Shown piece by piece: positions 7,515 to 15,719 of a DNA stretch of 64,000 bases. Below the pieces are notes generated by a model. It searched no databases. It worked only from the letters and a program-made list of their open reading frames with translations, and was not told the origin of the DNA. The stretch comes from Burkholderiaceae bacterium. Its GTDB lineage: Bacteria; Pseudomonadota; Gammaproteobacteria; Burkholderiales; Burkholderiaceae_C. Location: the NCBI GenBank assembly GCA_023954095.1, contig JAMLIQ010000006.1:1-64000 (forward strand). Direction: 5' to 3'. The stretch's first letter is position 1. The number at the start of each line of letters is the position of its first letter. Both the position numbers and the translations under genes were made by a program.

Positions 7515-8513
7515 TTAGCGCGCCACGTCAATCACCACGCGCCCGCGCACCTGGCCGGCCAGAATGGCGCCGGCCAGCTCCGGCAGGCGGCCCATGGGTT
7601 CGACGGTGGTGATAGCCTCCAGGTGCGCTGGGTCCAGGTCGCGCGCCAGGCGCTGCCAGGCTGCATGGCGCGCAGGCAGGGGCGCCATCACCGAATCCAC
7701 GCCGAGCAGCGCCACGCTGCGCAGGATGTGCGGCAGCACGGTGCCCGGCAGGTCCATGCCGCCGGCCAGGCCGCAGGCCGCCGCCCCGGCGCCATATTCC
7801 ATTTGCGCCAGCACATTGGCCAGGGTGGTGCTGCCCACCGAATCGACGGCCCCGGCCCAGGTCTCGCGCTGCAGCGGGCGCACCGGGCCCTGCAGGCTGG
7901 CGCGGTCAATGAAGGCGCTGGCGCCCAGGCTGCGCAGATAGCCGTGCGTGTCGGGCCGGCCGGTGGAGGCCGTGACGTGGTAGCCGCGCCTGGCCAGCAG
8001 GCTCACAGCCACCGAGCCCACGCCGCCGGCCGCGCCCGTGACCAGCACCTGGCCCTTGCCGGGCTGGGCGTGGCCCCAGCGCTCCAGCGCATCGACGCAC
8101 AGCGCCGCGGTGTAACCGGCCGTGCCAATGGCCATGGCCTGCAGCGGTGTAAAGGCGTCCGGCAGGCGCACCAGCCATTCGGCCTTGACGCGCTGGTACC
8201 GGGTGAAGCCGCCCCAGTGCGTCTCGGACAGGCCGAAGCCGTTGAGCACCACCTGGTCGCCTGCCTCCCACAGGGGGGAACGCGATTCGACCACCGTGCC
8301 TGCCAGGTCGATGCCGCCCACCATGGGCAGGCTGCGCGCCACCTTGTTGCGGTTGCCCGAGAGCGCCAGGCCGTCCTTGTAGTTCAGGGCCGAGTACTGC
8401 ACCTCGACCAGCACGTCATCGTCGGGCAGGTCGGAGAGCCGCAGTTGCTTGAAAACGCTGCGTGCCTTGCCTTCGTGTTCTTCGATGACCAGTGCGGTGA
8501 AAGTGTCTGCCAT
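7515..8513 (-). CDS. acuI: AcuI/YhdH-type acrylyl-CoA reductase (zinc-independent medium-chain dehydrogenase)
   Basis: 332 aa. Features of the AcuI/YhdH group are the near-N-terminal ALNYKDGLALSG motif, PMVGGIDLAGTV, the nucleotide-binding loop VTGAAGGVGSVAVSLL and the C-terminal GRVVIDV. Members reduce acryloyl-CoA or related enones with NADPH and handle toxic acrylate-type intermediates. The ATG at 8513 is preceded by AAGGAG at about 8523-8528; the longer open frame upstream has no support. It converges with the small exported gene, leaving 8 bp between stops. The family call is firm, the exact substrate is not. Confidence 0.88.
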   Translation of the reverse strand: MADTFTALVIEEHEGKARSVFKQLRLSDLPDDDVLVEVQYSALNYKDGLALSGNRNKVARSLPMVGGIDLAGTVVESRSPLWEAGDQVVLNGFGLSETHWGGFTRYQRVKAEWLVRLPDAFTPLQAMAIGTAGYTAALCVDALERWGHAQPGKGQVLVTGAAGGVGSVAVSLLARRGYHVTASTGRPDTHGYLRSLGASAFIDRASLQGPVRPLQRETWAGAVDSVGSTTLANVLAQMEYGAGAAACGLAGGMDLPGTVLPHILRSVALLGVDSVMAPLPARHAAWQRLARDLDPAHLEAITTVEPMGRLPELAGAILAGQVRGRVVIDVAR

Positions 8514-8592
8514 GGCATGGGCTCCTTGTAGTGGGGGACAGCGGAAATCGTGCCTACGATGGTACGCCGCCCGGCCCGCAGGACCGTCCCCT

Positions 8593-9084
8593 TCAGGACA
8601 CCCCGGTCGGCTGCTGTGCAGGCGGTGCGTCCGGGCTGTCCACGCCACGCCAGGCGGCCTCCTGCAAGTCCAGGGGCAGCTCATGGGCCAATGCGGTGTG
8701 TTCGCGCTCGTGGTGGTGCTCCAGCACATGGCGCAGCGCATGGGCGGCGTCCAGCAGCATCAGCACCGCGCCGCGGCGGGCTGTTTCATCGGGCAGGGAA
8801 AGGCGGGCGACACTGTGCACGCGCCCCAGGTATTCCTCGGCCAGCAGGGCGATGCGGTCGTGTTCCAGCCGGTACACCCGCGCAGCCCAGCGCGCGCCCT
8901 CGGGCACATGGGGCAGCAGGCGCGTGTTTTCGATGGTGATGTGCTGCTGCAAGGCCAGGTGCCAGGATTGCAGGTGCTGCAGCGCGCTGGCGAAGTCCGC
9001 ACCCGCCACGTCGAGCAGATGGGCGTGCAGCAGGGCGTCGAGCCGTGCGTGCTGGCGTTCGAAATGACAGGGGATCGCGGGCAT
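8593..9084 (-). CDS. Hemerythrin-like (HHE) metal-binding protein
   Basis: 163 aa, all-helical, with regularly spaced metal ligands: HFERQHARLDALLHAHL near the N-terminus, LQQHITIENTRLLPHV, then LEHDRIALLAEEY and LEHHHEREHTALAHEL. This is the H-E/H-HxxxE pattern of HHE proteins, which bind a di-iron centre and are linked to oxygen, NO or iron handling. The C-terminus (DAPPAQQPTGVS) is a short disordered tail. It stands alone between acuI and a lipoprotein gene on the same strand, with 79 bp to the former. Confidence 0.8.
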   Translation of the reverse strand: MPAIPCHFERQHARLDALLHAHLLDVAGADFASALQHLQSWHLALQQHITIENTRLLPHVPEGARWAARVYRLEHDRIALLAEEYLGRVHSVARLSLPDETARRGAVLMLLDAAHALRHVLEHHHEREHTALAHELPLDLQEAAWRGVDSPDAPPAQQPTGVS

Positions 9085-9122
9085 GGCGTGGAGGCTGGTC
9101 GAGAAAGCGGCAGGGCATTTTC

Positions 9123-10238
9123 TCAGGGCGTGACCAGTCCGTCCATGCGAACCACCTCAAAGTCGGCGCCCTTGACGCTGCCAAGCTCCTGCAGCAGCCG
9201 CTCGTTGTTCCAGCGTGCGTCGGGCGCACCGCTGACAAACCAGTTCGAGCCGTTGTCGGCCACCAGCATGCCGTAGGTTTTCATGCTCTGCAAAATGGCC
9301 TTGCTCTCGGTGCTGAATCCGGCCGGGATGGCAAAACCCGCCTTGAGCCGCACGCGCATGCCCATGGGCGGCAGGTGGGCGCTGGTGTTGGACGATGCCC
9401 AGTGCGTGGCCGGTGGCACATAGGCACGCCGGGTGCTGCTGACCGTGAAGCGCAGCGCATGGCGAATGCTGCCGCTGGCCGCTTCGTCGTAGCGCACCAG
9501 CCCGGGAAAGATCGGCAGGCCGGCCGCATCGGCACTGGTCCACCCCGGCTGGCCACCGGGGCGGACCGTGTTGGAGTCGAGGTGGAACACCGCGCCGCCG
9601 CTGGCGCGCCAATGGCCGTCGTTTTGAAGGTAGGCGTTGCCTATTTCGTACAGGCGGTTGGCATCGCGGTCGATGACCAGCACATGGCGGTCGCCACCAA
9701 AGGCGCTGCCGTCGGCTTTCTGGCCTTCGATCGGTGCATTGGCAGGCACCGGGTAGGGGCCGGGGTTGCTCTCGTCGCCATAGTCGGTGAATTCGATGGC
9801 CACCTTGGGCTGGCTGCTGTCCACCACGGTGTACGGAATGCCGATGGGCGCCCCCGCGTACAGGCCTGCACCAAAATCAGGGTGCAGTCCACGGGTGAGC
9901 CCGATGCTGGCAATCAGTGCGTCGGAATTCGGGTCGGCGGGGGCGTTGGAGATGTCGGTGTTCCAGGCGTTGTCTGCCGGAAAAGGCACGGCACCATTCA
10001 GGCTGGCCCCCTCGCCCAGGCTGGCGCCGCGCAGGTCGCCATAGGTCGCACGCGGTACGGGGGGGGCGGTCGGCGTCGGAGCAGTCGGCGTCGGCGTCGC
10101 CGGATTCGCGGGGTCAGAAGAACCGCCGCCGCAGGCCGTCAACCCGGCCAGCAGGAACACCAGCAACCCTGCAGACAGGTAGCGAACCGACGCATTGGCA
10201 TGACCTGCCCTTGCGCTCTGGGTGAATGGATTGGGCAT
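9123..10238 (-). CDS. Putative lipoprotein of unknown function
   Basis: 371 aa. The ATG at 10238 has AAGGAGACG just upstream; the frame extends to 10283 without a better start. A hydrophobic segment ends in a lipobox (LLAGLTAC), followed by a Gly/Ser/Pro/Thr linker (PTPTAPTPTAPP). The globular part begins with NGAVPFPADNAWNTDIS and includes FGGDRHVLVIDRDANRLYEI, LPIFPGLVRYDE and PPMGMRVRLKAGF. These look like a secreted carbohydrate-active or beta-propeller-like fold, but I do not recognise the family. Probably anchored in the outer membrane. Confidence 0.75.
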   Translation of the reverse strand: MPNPFTQSARAGHANASVRYLSAGLLVFLLAGLTACGGGSSDPANPATPTPTAPTPTAPPVPRATYGDLRGASLGEGASLNGAVPFPADNAWNTDISNAPADPNSDALIASIGLTRGLHPDFGAGLYAGAPIGIPYTVVDSSQPKVAIEFTDYGDESNPGPYPVPANAPIEGQKADGSAFGGDRHVLVIDRDANRLYEIGNAYLQNDGHWRASGGAVFHLDSNTVRPGGQPGWTSADAAGLPIFPGLVRYDEAASGSIRHALRFTVSSTRRAYVPPATHWASSNTSAHLPPMGMRVRLKAGFAIPAGFSTESKAILQSMKTYGMLVADNGSNWFVSGAPDARWNNERLLQELGSVKGADFEVVRMDGLVTP

Positions 10239-10412
10239 GGGACGTCTCCTTGGCGGGTCTGGCCGCACGTTGCAGCACGGCATCTTGCCCGCGCGTGCAA
10301 GAGGGTGCGGGCAGATTTACCGGGCGTTACATGGCGGCATTGCTGGTGTGGTGCCGCCGCGCCACTGCCGGACGCTGTGGGATAGTGTGCAACCGCCGCC
10401 TGCCTGCCCGCT

Positions 10413-10558
10413 GTGCAGACCCTCTCTGCCCTGCAATTGCTCGGGCTGGAACTGCCCAGCCCGGCCCATATCGCGGGTGCCATCCTGTTTGGCCTGATCG
10501 GCATGGTACGAAGGCGCAGCGCCGCAGCACGCGCTGGTGGGATGTGCGGCGCGGGTGA
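10413..10558 (+). pseudogene. Possible remnant of a small membrane-protein gene (frame broken)
   Basis: From a GTG at 10413 the frame reads LGLELPSPAHIAGAILFGLIGM, which looks like the single helix of the short amphipathic membrane proteins common in Burkholderiales. The homologous-looking continuation (TKAQRRSTRWWDV) is in another frame, so about 8-10 bases seem lost near 10505. The rest of 10239-10588 shows only GC-rich non-coding sequence and the promoter region of the lipoprotein gene. Low confidence. Confidence 0.3.
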
Positions 10559-10588
10559 CGGCGGGGTCAGGCCGCGGTGCGCCACGGT

Positions 10589-12265
10589 TCAGGCCAGCAC
10601 CGCCAGCCCCGCCCCATGCCCGCGCGTGAAGGCTTCTTCAAACACCGAGTAGCCCGACCAGTCGGCATGCGCAAACGCCAGCCGCGCGGTGGCGGGCGTG
10701 GGCAGCCAGCGAGTTTGCTCACCATTTGATAGCTGCTTGCGTATGCCAGATGGGCGCTGCAGGCCAATTTTGCTTAAAAATCCCAGCGTGCCCGGTGTGG
10801 GGATGGACATGGCGTGCCCGTAGCGCGTGACCTCCACGCGCGTGGCGCGCCGGGCCAGGTCGGGGTGGGGCCCGCCCAGGGTGGCCAGTGCCGCCTGGGC
10901 CCAGTGCGTCCAGGGCTGCGTTGCCAGCTGTTCGCGGCCCTGGGGCACATCGCCCAGCGCCTGGTAGTAGCTCAGCACCGTGGGGGCGGTGAGGGCTGCG
11001 CGCGGGTCCAGGCGCTGGTGGCCGGCATTCACATAGCCCAGGCCGCCGGGGTTGGCGTCCTGGTACAGCACGTTGTCCCAGGCGGGCGCGGCGCCGGGGT
11101 GGTCCAGCAAAGGCGCGTCGATGTGGATGTTGGCCACCAGCCAGGGCGCCCAGTGCAGGCGCTGCGCCGCCTCGCGCAAAAAGGCGGGGGCCTGCTGCAC
11201 CACCCGCGCCGCCACAAACACCGGCAGCGCCACGATGGCGCGCGGGGCCTGCCAGCGTTCCACGCTTTCGGTGGTGTGGTTGTAGGCATCCACCTCCACG
11301 CCGTGGCGCCCTTCGCTGATGCGCAGCACGCTGCAGCCGGTGCGCAGCTGGCCGCCAGCGCGCAGCGGCGCTGCCAGGCGCTGGGTCAGCCAGCCGTTGC
11401 CCTCGGGCCAGGTGAGCACGCCGTCCTGCCCGGGCGGCGCGTCGTCGCCTGGCGCAAGAAAACCATGGCGGCTGGCGAAGTAGTGGATACCCGCCCAGGC
11501 CGACACGCGCGCCGTGCCCGCGCCGTAGTCGTCGCGGCAGCAGTAGTCCAGGTACCAGCGCAGGTGGGCATCATCCAGCCCTTGTTGGGTCAGCCAGTCA
11601 TCAAAAACAAGAGCATCCAGCGCTTGATGGGTGGGCGGCAGAGGCCGCTTTGCCTCTAAAGACTTGAGCACGGGCATGGTAAAGCGCGCAGCCTTGCCCA
11701 GCGCTTGCACCAGCGCAGAGAACTGCCGGTACTGGGCCAGCGTGCCCGCGCCCACGCCCTGCACGGGCAACAGGCCCTCTTGCCATTCGCCGTCGCGGTA
11801 CAGACGCTCCTGCGGGCTGTGGCACAGGTGGCGCTCGTCGTACTGCCAGCGCCCGGCCACGCGCTGGCGCAGGCCCAGTTCTTCGAGCAGGTCCTGGACT
11901 TCGCGGGCGTCGTTCCCCGGCACGGGCAGGTAGTGCGCACCCAAGGGGCAGGCAAGGCCCTCCACCATGCCGCCCCGGCTGTTGCCGCCGGGCTGGTCTT
12001 CGAGTTCGAGCAGCACAAAATCGTCGATGCCCGCCAGCCGCAGCGACCGCGCCGCCGCCAGCCCGGCCACGCCGCCCCCGGCAACGATGACCTGCGCGCG
12101 CCGCACCACGCCGGGTGCAGGCAAGGTGCCCGACTGCAGCCGGTCGCGCAGCGCATGGCCGCGCGCCAGGTCGATACCGGCAAAGCCGCCCTGCAGCGTG
12201 CGCGGCGCCTCATGGCAACCGGCCAGGGCCGTGGCAGCGGTGGCAAGAAACTGGCGGCGTTGCAT
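10589..12265 (-). CDS. Exported FAD-dependent amine-oxidase-type oxidoreductase
   Basis: 558 aa from the ATG at 12265. The N-terminus MQRRQFLATAATALAGC combines a twin-arginine-like signal with a lipobox Cys, so it is likely exported folded with its cofactor and lipid-anchored. The Rossmann FAD site is IVAGGGVAGLAAARSL and then LLELEDQPGGNSRGG. An amine-oxidase-type C-terminal FAD segment ends in FEEAFTRGHGAGLAVL. The stop of the SpeE-like gene's neighbour is 24 bp away, so the pair is an operon; a flavin amine oxidase beside an aminopropyltransferase suggests polyamine oxidation (inference). Two copies of the dispersed repeat (10725-10781 and 11601-11661) are inside the coding frame. Confidence 0.85.
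   Translation of the reverse strand: MQRRQFLATAATALAGCHEAPRTLQGGFAGIDLARGHALRDRLQSGTLPAPGVVRRAQVIVAGGGVAGLAAARSLRLAGIDDFVLLELEDQPGGNSRGGMVEGLACPLGAHYLPVPGNDAREVQDLLEELGLRQRVAGRWQYDERHLCHSPQERLYRDGEWQEGLLPVQGVGAGTLAQYRQFSALVQALGKAARFTMPVLKSLEAKRPLPPTHQALDALVFDDWLTQQGLDDAHLRWYLDYCCRDDYGAGTARVSAWAGIHYFASRHGFLAPGDDAPPGQDGVLTWPEGNGWLTQRLAAPLRAGGQLRTGCSVLRISEGRHGVEVDAYNHTTESVERWQAPRAIVALPVFVAARVVQQAPAFLREAAQRLHWAPWLVANIHIDAPLLDHPGAAPAWDNVLYQDANPGGLGYVNAGHQRLDPRAALTAPTVLSYYQALGDVPQGREQLATQPWTHWAQAALATLGGPHPDLARRATRVEVTRYGHAMSIPTPGTLGFLSKIGLQRPSGIRKQLSNGEQTRWLPTPATARLAFAHADWSGYSVFEEAFTRGHGAGLAVLA
10725..10781. repeat. Dispersed repeat, copy inside the FAD oxidoreductase gene (3' part)
   Basis: TTGATAGCTGCTTGCG, ATGGGCGCTGCAGGCC and ATTTTGCTTAAAAAT match the family. 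It is translated in frame as LSKIGLQRPSGIRKQLSNG. Confidence 0.8.
11601..11661. repeat. Dispersed repeat, copy inside the FAD oxidoreductase gene (middle)
   Basis: A degenerate copy (CATCCAGCGCTTGATGGGTG, GGCAGAGGCCGCTTTGCC, TCTAAAG), translated in frame as SLEAKRPLPPTHQALDALV. Confidence 0.6.
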
Positions 12266-12288
12266 GGTGTGTGCCTTGGAAGCAATGC

Positions 12289-13923
12289 TCAGTGGGCCAT
12301 GACCTTGCCCCACTCGCGCTCATAAGTGTGCACCAGCACCTGGTTGGACAGGCGGTTTACCTCGGCCGGTACGCGTGCCATGTCGAGCGGAAAGTCAAAC
12401 AGCAGCGGCAACGTGCTGGCGCTCAAAAACTGCAGCCCGCCGGGCAGCGCCTCGGGCAGGCGCCAGGGCCGGTGGCTGGCCAGCACAAAGCCCCATTCGC
12501 CAAAGCTGGGCACGTGGGCATGGTAGGGCGCCGCCTGCAGGCCGACCGACTCGATGGTCTGCACCACGGTCCAGAAACTCTGGCGTGCCACCAGGGGCGA
12601 CGTGGTCTGCACCACGGCATAGCCGCTGGCGGCCAGGCGCCGGTCGAGCAGGGCGTAGAAGCTGTTGGTGTAGAGCTTGCCAATGGCAAAGTTGGTGGGG
12701 TCGGGGAAGTCCACCACGATCACATCAAAGGTATCGTGAGCCCCCACGCTTCCTGCTGCGCGCGGTTCGCTGCCCTCCTGGGGGGCGCTCGCGCCTTGGG
12801 GCGGCCCGGCGGCCTTCGATGGCCCATCCTGCAGCCACTGGAAGGCGTCGGTGTTGATGACCTGCACCTTGGGGCTGCGCAGCGCGTGGCCATTCAGCCG
12901 TGCCAGCGTGGCGTTGTCGGTGAACAGCCGCGTCATGGCCGGGTCCAGCTCCACCAGCGTGACCGATTCCACCGAGGGATATTTGAGAATTTCGCGCACC
13001 GCCATACCGTCGCCGCCGCCCAGCACGGCCACCTTTTTGGGTGCACCGTGGGCCGCCATGGCCGGGTGCACCAGTGCCTCGTGGTAGCGGTACTCGTCGC
13101 GCTCGGCAAACTGCAGATTGCCGTTGAGAAACAGGCGGTGGCCCAGCTTTCCATCCGTCACCACAATGCGCTGGTAGGGCGACGCGGCCGTAAACACAAT
13201 GCGGTCCTGGTAGAACTTGTCTTCGGCAAAGGTCGTGATCTGCTCGGCCCCCACCAGCGCCGCCAGCAGCAGGCCGACCACCATGGCACAGGCCGCAGCA
13301 TGCGCGGCAAACCGCCGCAGCTCCCAGCGAAACAGCCATAAGGCCCACACAGCCACCAGCGCGTTCAGCAGCCCGAACAGCAGCCCCGTGCGGATCAGCC
13401 CCAGCTGCGGCACCAGCAGCAGCGGGAACGCCAGCGACACCGCCAGCGCGCCCAGGTAGTCAAACGTGAGCACCTGCGAGACCAGGTCCTTGAGCGCCAC
13501 ATTGCGCTTGAGGATGCGCATGACCAGCGGAATCTCCAGGCCGACGAGCGTGCCCACCACCAGCACCATGCCGTAGAGCAGGAAACGGAACGCCCCCGGC
13601 GCATAGGCGTTGGCCAGGAACAGCACCGCAGGCAGCGTGCCGCCAATCAGCGCCACCAGCAGTTCGATGCGCAAGAAATGCGCGGGCAACTGCCGCTCGA
13701 AGTAGCGCGAGAGCCACGAACCCACGCCCATGGCAAACAGATAGGTGCCGATGATGGTGGAAAACTGCAGCACCGAGTCGCCCAGCAGATACGACGCCAG
13801 CGCCCCTGCCGCCAGCTCGTACAGTAGGCCGCAGGCGGCCACCACAAAGACGCTGGAGAGCAGGGCGATGTCGATGGGGCGGGGGCCGTGGGGTGTGAAT
13901 GCCTGGCTGTTAGCGTGGGACAT
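12289..13923 (-). CDS. Membrane-anchored spermidine-synthase-like protein
   Basis: 544 aa. Residues about 18-225 contain six or seven membrane helices, then a spermidine-synthase fold: DRIVFTAASPYQRIVVTDG, GHRLFLNGNLQFAERDEYRYHE, VLGGGDGMAVREILKY for the nucleotide, VELDP, and DFPDPTNFAIGKLYTNSFY. It should transfer an aminopropyl group, or a related one, at the membrane surface. An unusual Pro/Gly/Ala-rich stretch (SKAAGPPQGASAPQEGSEP and following) interrupts the domain between DGP and DTFDVIVVD and coincides with a repeat-like DNA element. It is followed by an exported FAD oxidoreductase. The upstream neighbour is the restriction island, 16 bp away. Confidence 0.88.
   Translation of the reverse strand: MSHANSQAFTPHGPRPIDIALLSSVFVVAACGLLYELAAGALASYLLGDSVLQFSTIIGTYLFAMGVGSWLSRYFERQLPAHFLRIELLVALIGGTLPAVLFLANAYAPGAFRFLLYGMVLVVGTLVGLEIPLVMRILKRNVALKDLVSQVLTFDYLGALAVSLAFPLLLVPQLGLIRTGLLFGLLNALVAVWALWLFRWELRRFAAHAAACAMVVGLLLAALVGAEQITTFAEDKFYQDRIVFTAASPYQRIVVTDGKLGHRLFLNGNLQFAERDEYRYHEALVHPAMAAHGAPKKVAVLGGGDGMAVREILKYPSVESVTLVELDPAMTRLFTDNATLARLNGHALRSPKVQVINTDAFQWLQDGPSKAAGPPQGASAPQEGSEPRAAGSVGAHDTFDVIVVDFPDPTNFAIGKLYTNSFYALLDRRLAASGYAVVQTTSPLVARQSFWTVVQTIESVGLQAAPYHAHVPSFGEWGFVLASHRPWRLPEALPGGLQFLSASTLPLLFDFPLDMARVPAEVNRLSNQVLVHTYEREWGKVMAH
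12736..12825. repeat. Repeat-like GC-rich insert inside the SpeE-like gene
   Basis: About 90 bp with inverted blocks (gggggcgctcgcgcc, ggggcggccc) encoding a low-complexity Ala/Gly/Pro linker. From memory, very similar segments occur widely in Comamonadaceae genomes, both between and inside genes. No second copy was seen in this window, so the family assignment is a recollection. Confidence 0.5.
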
Positions 13924-13939
13924 GTGGTGAGCTGAATTC

Positions 13940-15676
13940 TCAGGGCAGGCCGTAGCAGTTACGAAGTTGTTGTACGACCGTGGCGTGGTTGCTTGAGAGG
14001 TCGTTCAACGTCCAGGTGCTGAAACTCTGAAACACCCGCACCGAATGGCTGAATAGCTCAATGTTGGATTTGAAATACTTCTCTTTTTTCAGCGTGAAAT
14101 CCAGGTTGCCCTGGGATGAATTTTTGCGCCGTGACAAAAAAATCAGGTTCCCCAACTTATCTGTCCATTCCTCGCGCTGGGGGTCGGTGAAATCCTTGCG
14201 CCACTGGCTTTGTACATCAGGCGTTTGCGGCAGGATATGTTCAATGCTCAGTGTGGGCGGCGGCTGAAACCGCGTGGTGTGGCCGTGGCTGAGCAAGTCC
14301 AGCTTGAGCAGCAGGTAGCGCGCAAAGCGCCGACCATAAACTTCACCATCAAAGACGCTTCGCAGGCCAGTGGCATGGAACTGAAACACGGGATCAGCAA
14401 ACAGCGTGTTCAGATCAGATATGGATTCAATGGTCTGGATGATGGCGTTGGCGTTTTGCACCCGGTCAGTGGGTGTCAGTGCCACCATCCAGTCGGCTGA
14501 GATCTTGTTGTCCAGCAAACGCAAAAACTCCATCAGCCGTTGATTTCCGTGGCGATCGTAGAAGGCGAGCAGCGGCGCAATCCAGTGCTCCGCCTCCAGG
14601 CCCAAGCGCATCAGGGTGAGCTGGTTGTCGATTTCATAGCTTTGCGCCACGCTGAAATGGTCTTGGTCGAACAGGGCCAGGTAATGCCGGTAATGGCGGT
14701 CGATGAAATCGAACGTTGCTTTGCCCTTGGTCAGCAGCGGTGGTTTGGGGTGGTAAGTCTGCGTGCTGCGGTCAAATTCACGTGGGTGGTAGATGTATTC
14801 CTCGTACTCCTGGAGCAGGTTCACGCTCGCCTTTTGCTTGACCAGGATGGTGCGTATGTGCGACAGAAAAACATCGAATTCCTCGCCGAAATGGTTTTCT
14901 GTTGCCTCCCACCTTTTGGCCTGCGCCGCCCGGTCGGCCTCTGGCAGTGCTTTGAGGTTCTGCGCTTTCAGTATGTCGCTGTTGCGCAACTTGATGCCCC
15001 GGTTGTTCATCACCGTGAACAGGTGAAAGGCGTCTTCCAGGCCTTCGGCGGCCACATAAATCATCAGCACGTTGGAGCGCAGGAACGGAAAAAACGCATC
15101 CACCGGCGTGCCAGCAGCAAAGAACGCATGGATGCGCAGCAAGGCTCCCGCCATGTGCCGCACCGAGGTATCGCCGTCTTTTTGCCCGGCCAGGAGCTTG
15201 AGCTGGTCTTGCATTAACGTGCCGCCGTCCTTTTGCACGAATTGCTGCACGAAGTCGCGTACTTCGTCGCGGATGTCGAACACGATGCGGCTGCGTTCGG
15301 GCACGTTGTCATCTGGGTTGGCCATCTGGTAGAGGCTGTCCTGGCAGGTCTTCTTGCGTGCCCCGTTGCTCGCCGGGGTCAGGTCTCGGATGACTGCGGT
15401 AATCAGGAACAGCGTGGTCAGGCGCTGCTGGCCGTCGAGCAGGTCGTATTCCTCGTAGCTGGTGGCATCGGTCTGGCGCTGGTTTTTCTGCAGCACCATC
15501 GAGCCCAAAAAATACTGGGCCTGGGGGTTGGATTCGCGGGCGCGGCGTACATCCTCCAGCAATTCCCCTACCTGGTCATCACCCCACACATAGGGGCGCT
15601 GGTATTCGGGAATGCGGTACCACTTTTGGAACACATCCTTGATGAAGAGCTTGTCGCTTTCGATTTTCTGGCTCAT
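13940..15676 (-). CDS. DUF262/DUF1524 GmrSD-like nuclease
   Basis: 578 aa. The N-terminal DUF262 (ParB/Srx-like) domain carries IPEYQRPYVW (22-31), YFLGSMVLQ and DLLDGQQRLTTLFL (79-91), the motif thought to hydrolyse NTP in GmrS. The C-terminal DUF1524 domain has an HNH-like set: IEHILPQ (His480), LGNLIFLSRRKN (Asn510, Asn519) and FTLKKEKYF. These are the domains of the two-part type IV restriction enzyme GmrSD, which cuts modified phage DNA. The gene follows res by 43 bp and is the last of the mod-DUF3800-res set, so a role in defence is likely. Its target modification cannot be told from sequence. Confidence 0.9.
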   Translation of the reverse strand: MSQKIESDKLFIKDVFQKWYRIPEYQRPYVWGDDQVGELLEDVRRARESNPQAQYFLGSMVLQKNQRQTDATSYEEYDLLDGQQRLTTLFLITAVIRDLTPASNGARKKTCQDSLYQMANPDDNVPERSRIVFDIRDEVRDFVQQFVQKDGGTLMQDQLKLLAGQKDGDTSVRHMAGALLRIHAFFAAGTPVDAFFPFLRSNVLMIYVAAEGLEDAFHLFTVMNNRGIKLRNSDILKAQNLKALPEADRAAQAKRWEATENHFGEEFDVFLSHIRTILVKQKASVNLLQEYEEYIYHPREFDRSTQTYHPKPPLLTKGKATFDFIDRHYRHYLALFDQDHFSVAQSYEIDNQLTLMRLGLEAEHWIAPLLAFYDRHGNQRLMEFLRLLDNKISADWMVALTPTDRVQNANAIIQTIESISDLNTLFADPVFQFHATGLRSVFDGEVYGRRFARYLLLKLDLLSHGHTTRFQPPPTLSIEHILPQTPDVQSQWRKDFTDPQREEWTDKLGNLIFLSRRKNSSQGNLDFTLKKEKYFKSNIELFSHSVRVFQSFSTWTLNDLSSNHATVVQQLRNCYGLP

Positions 15677-15719
15677 GGCAATGGATTGGGTTGGGGGAGA
15701 TGAAGTTGAGCGCGCCTAC

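Noticed and set aside
13924-13939. Target-site duplication at the restriction island boundaries
   Set aside because: I compared the sequence next to the SpeE-like start with that between 21222 and 21351 and saw no convincing shared short repeat.
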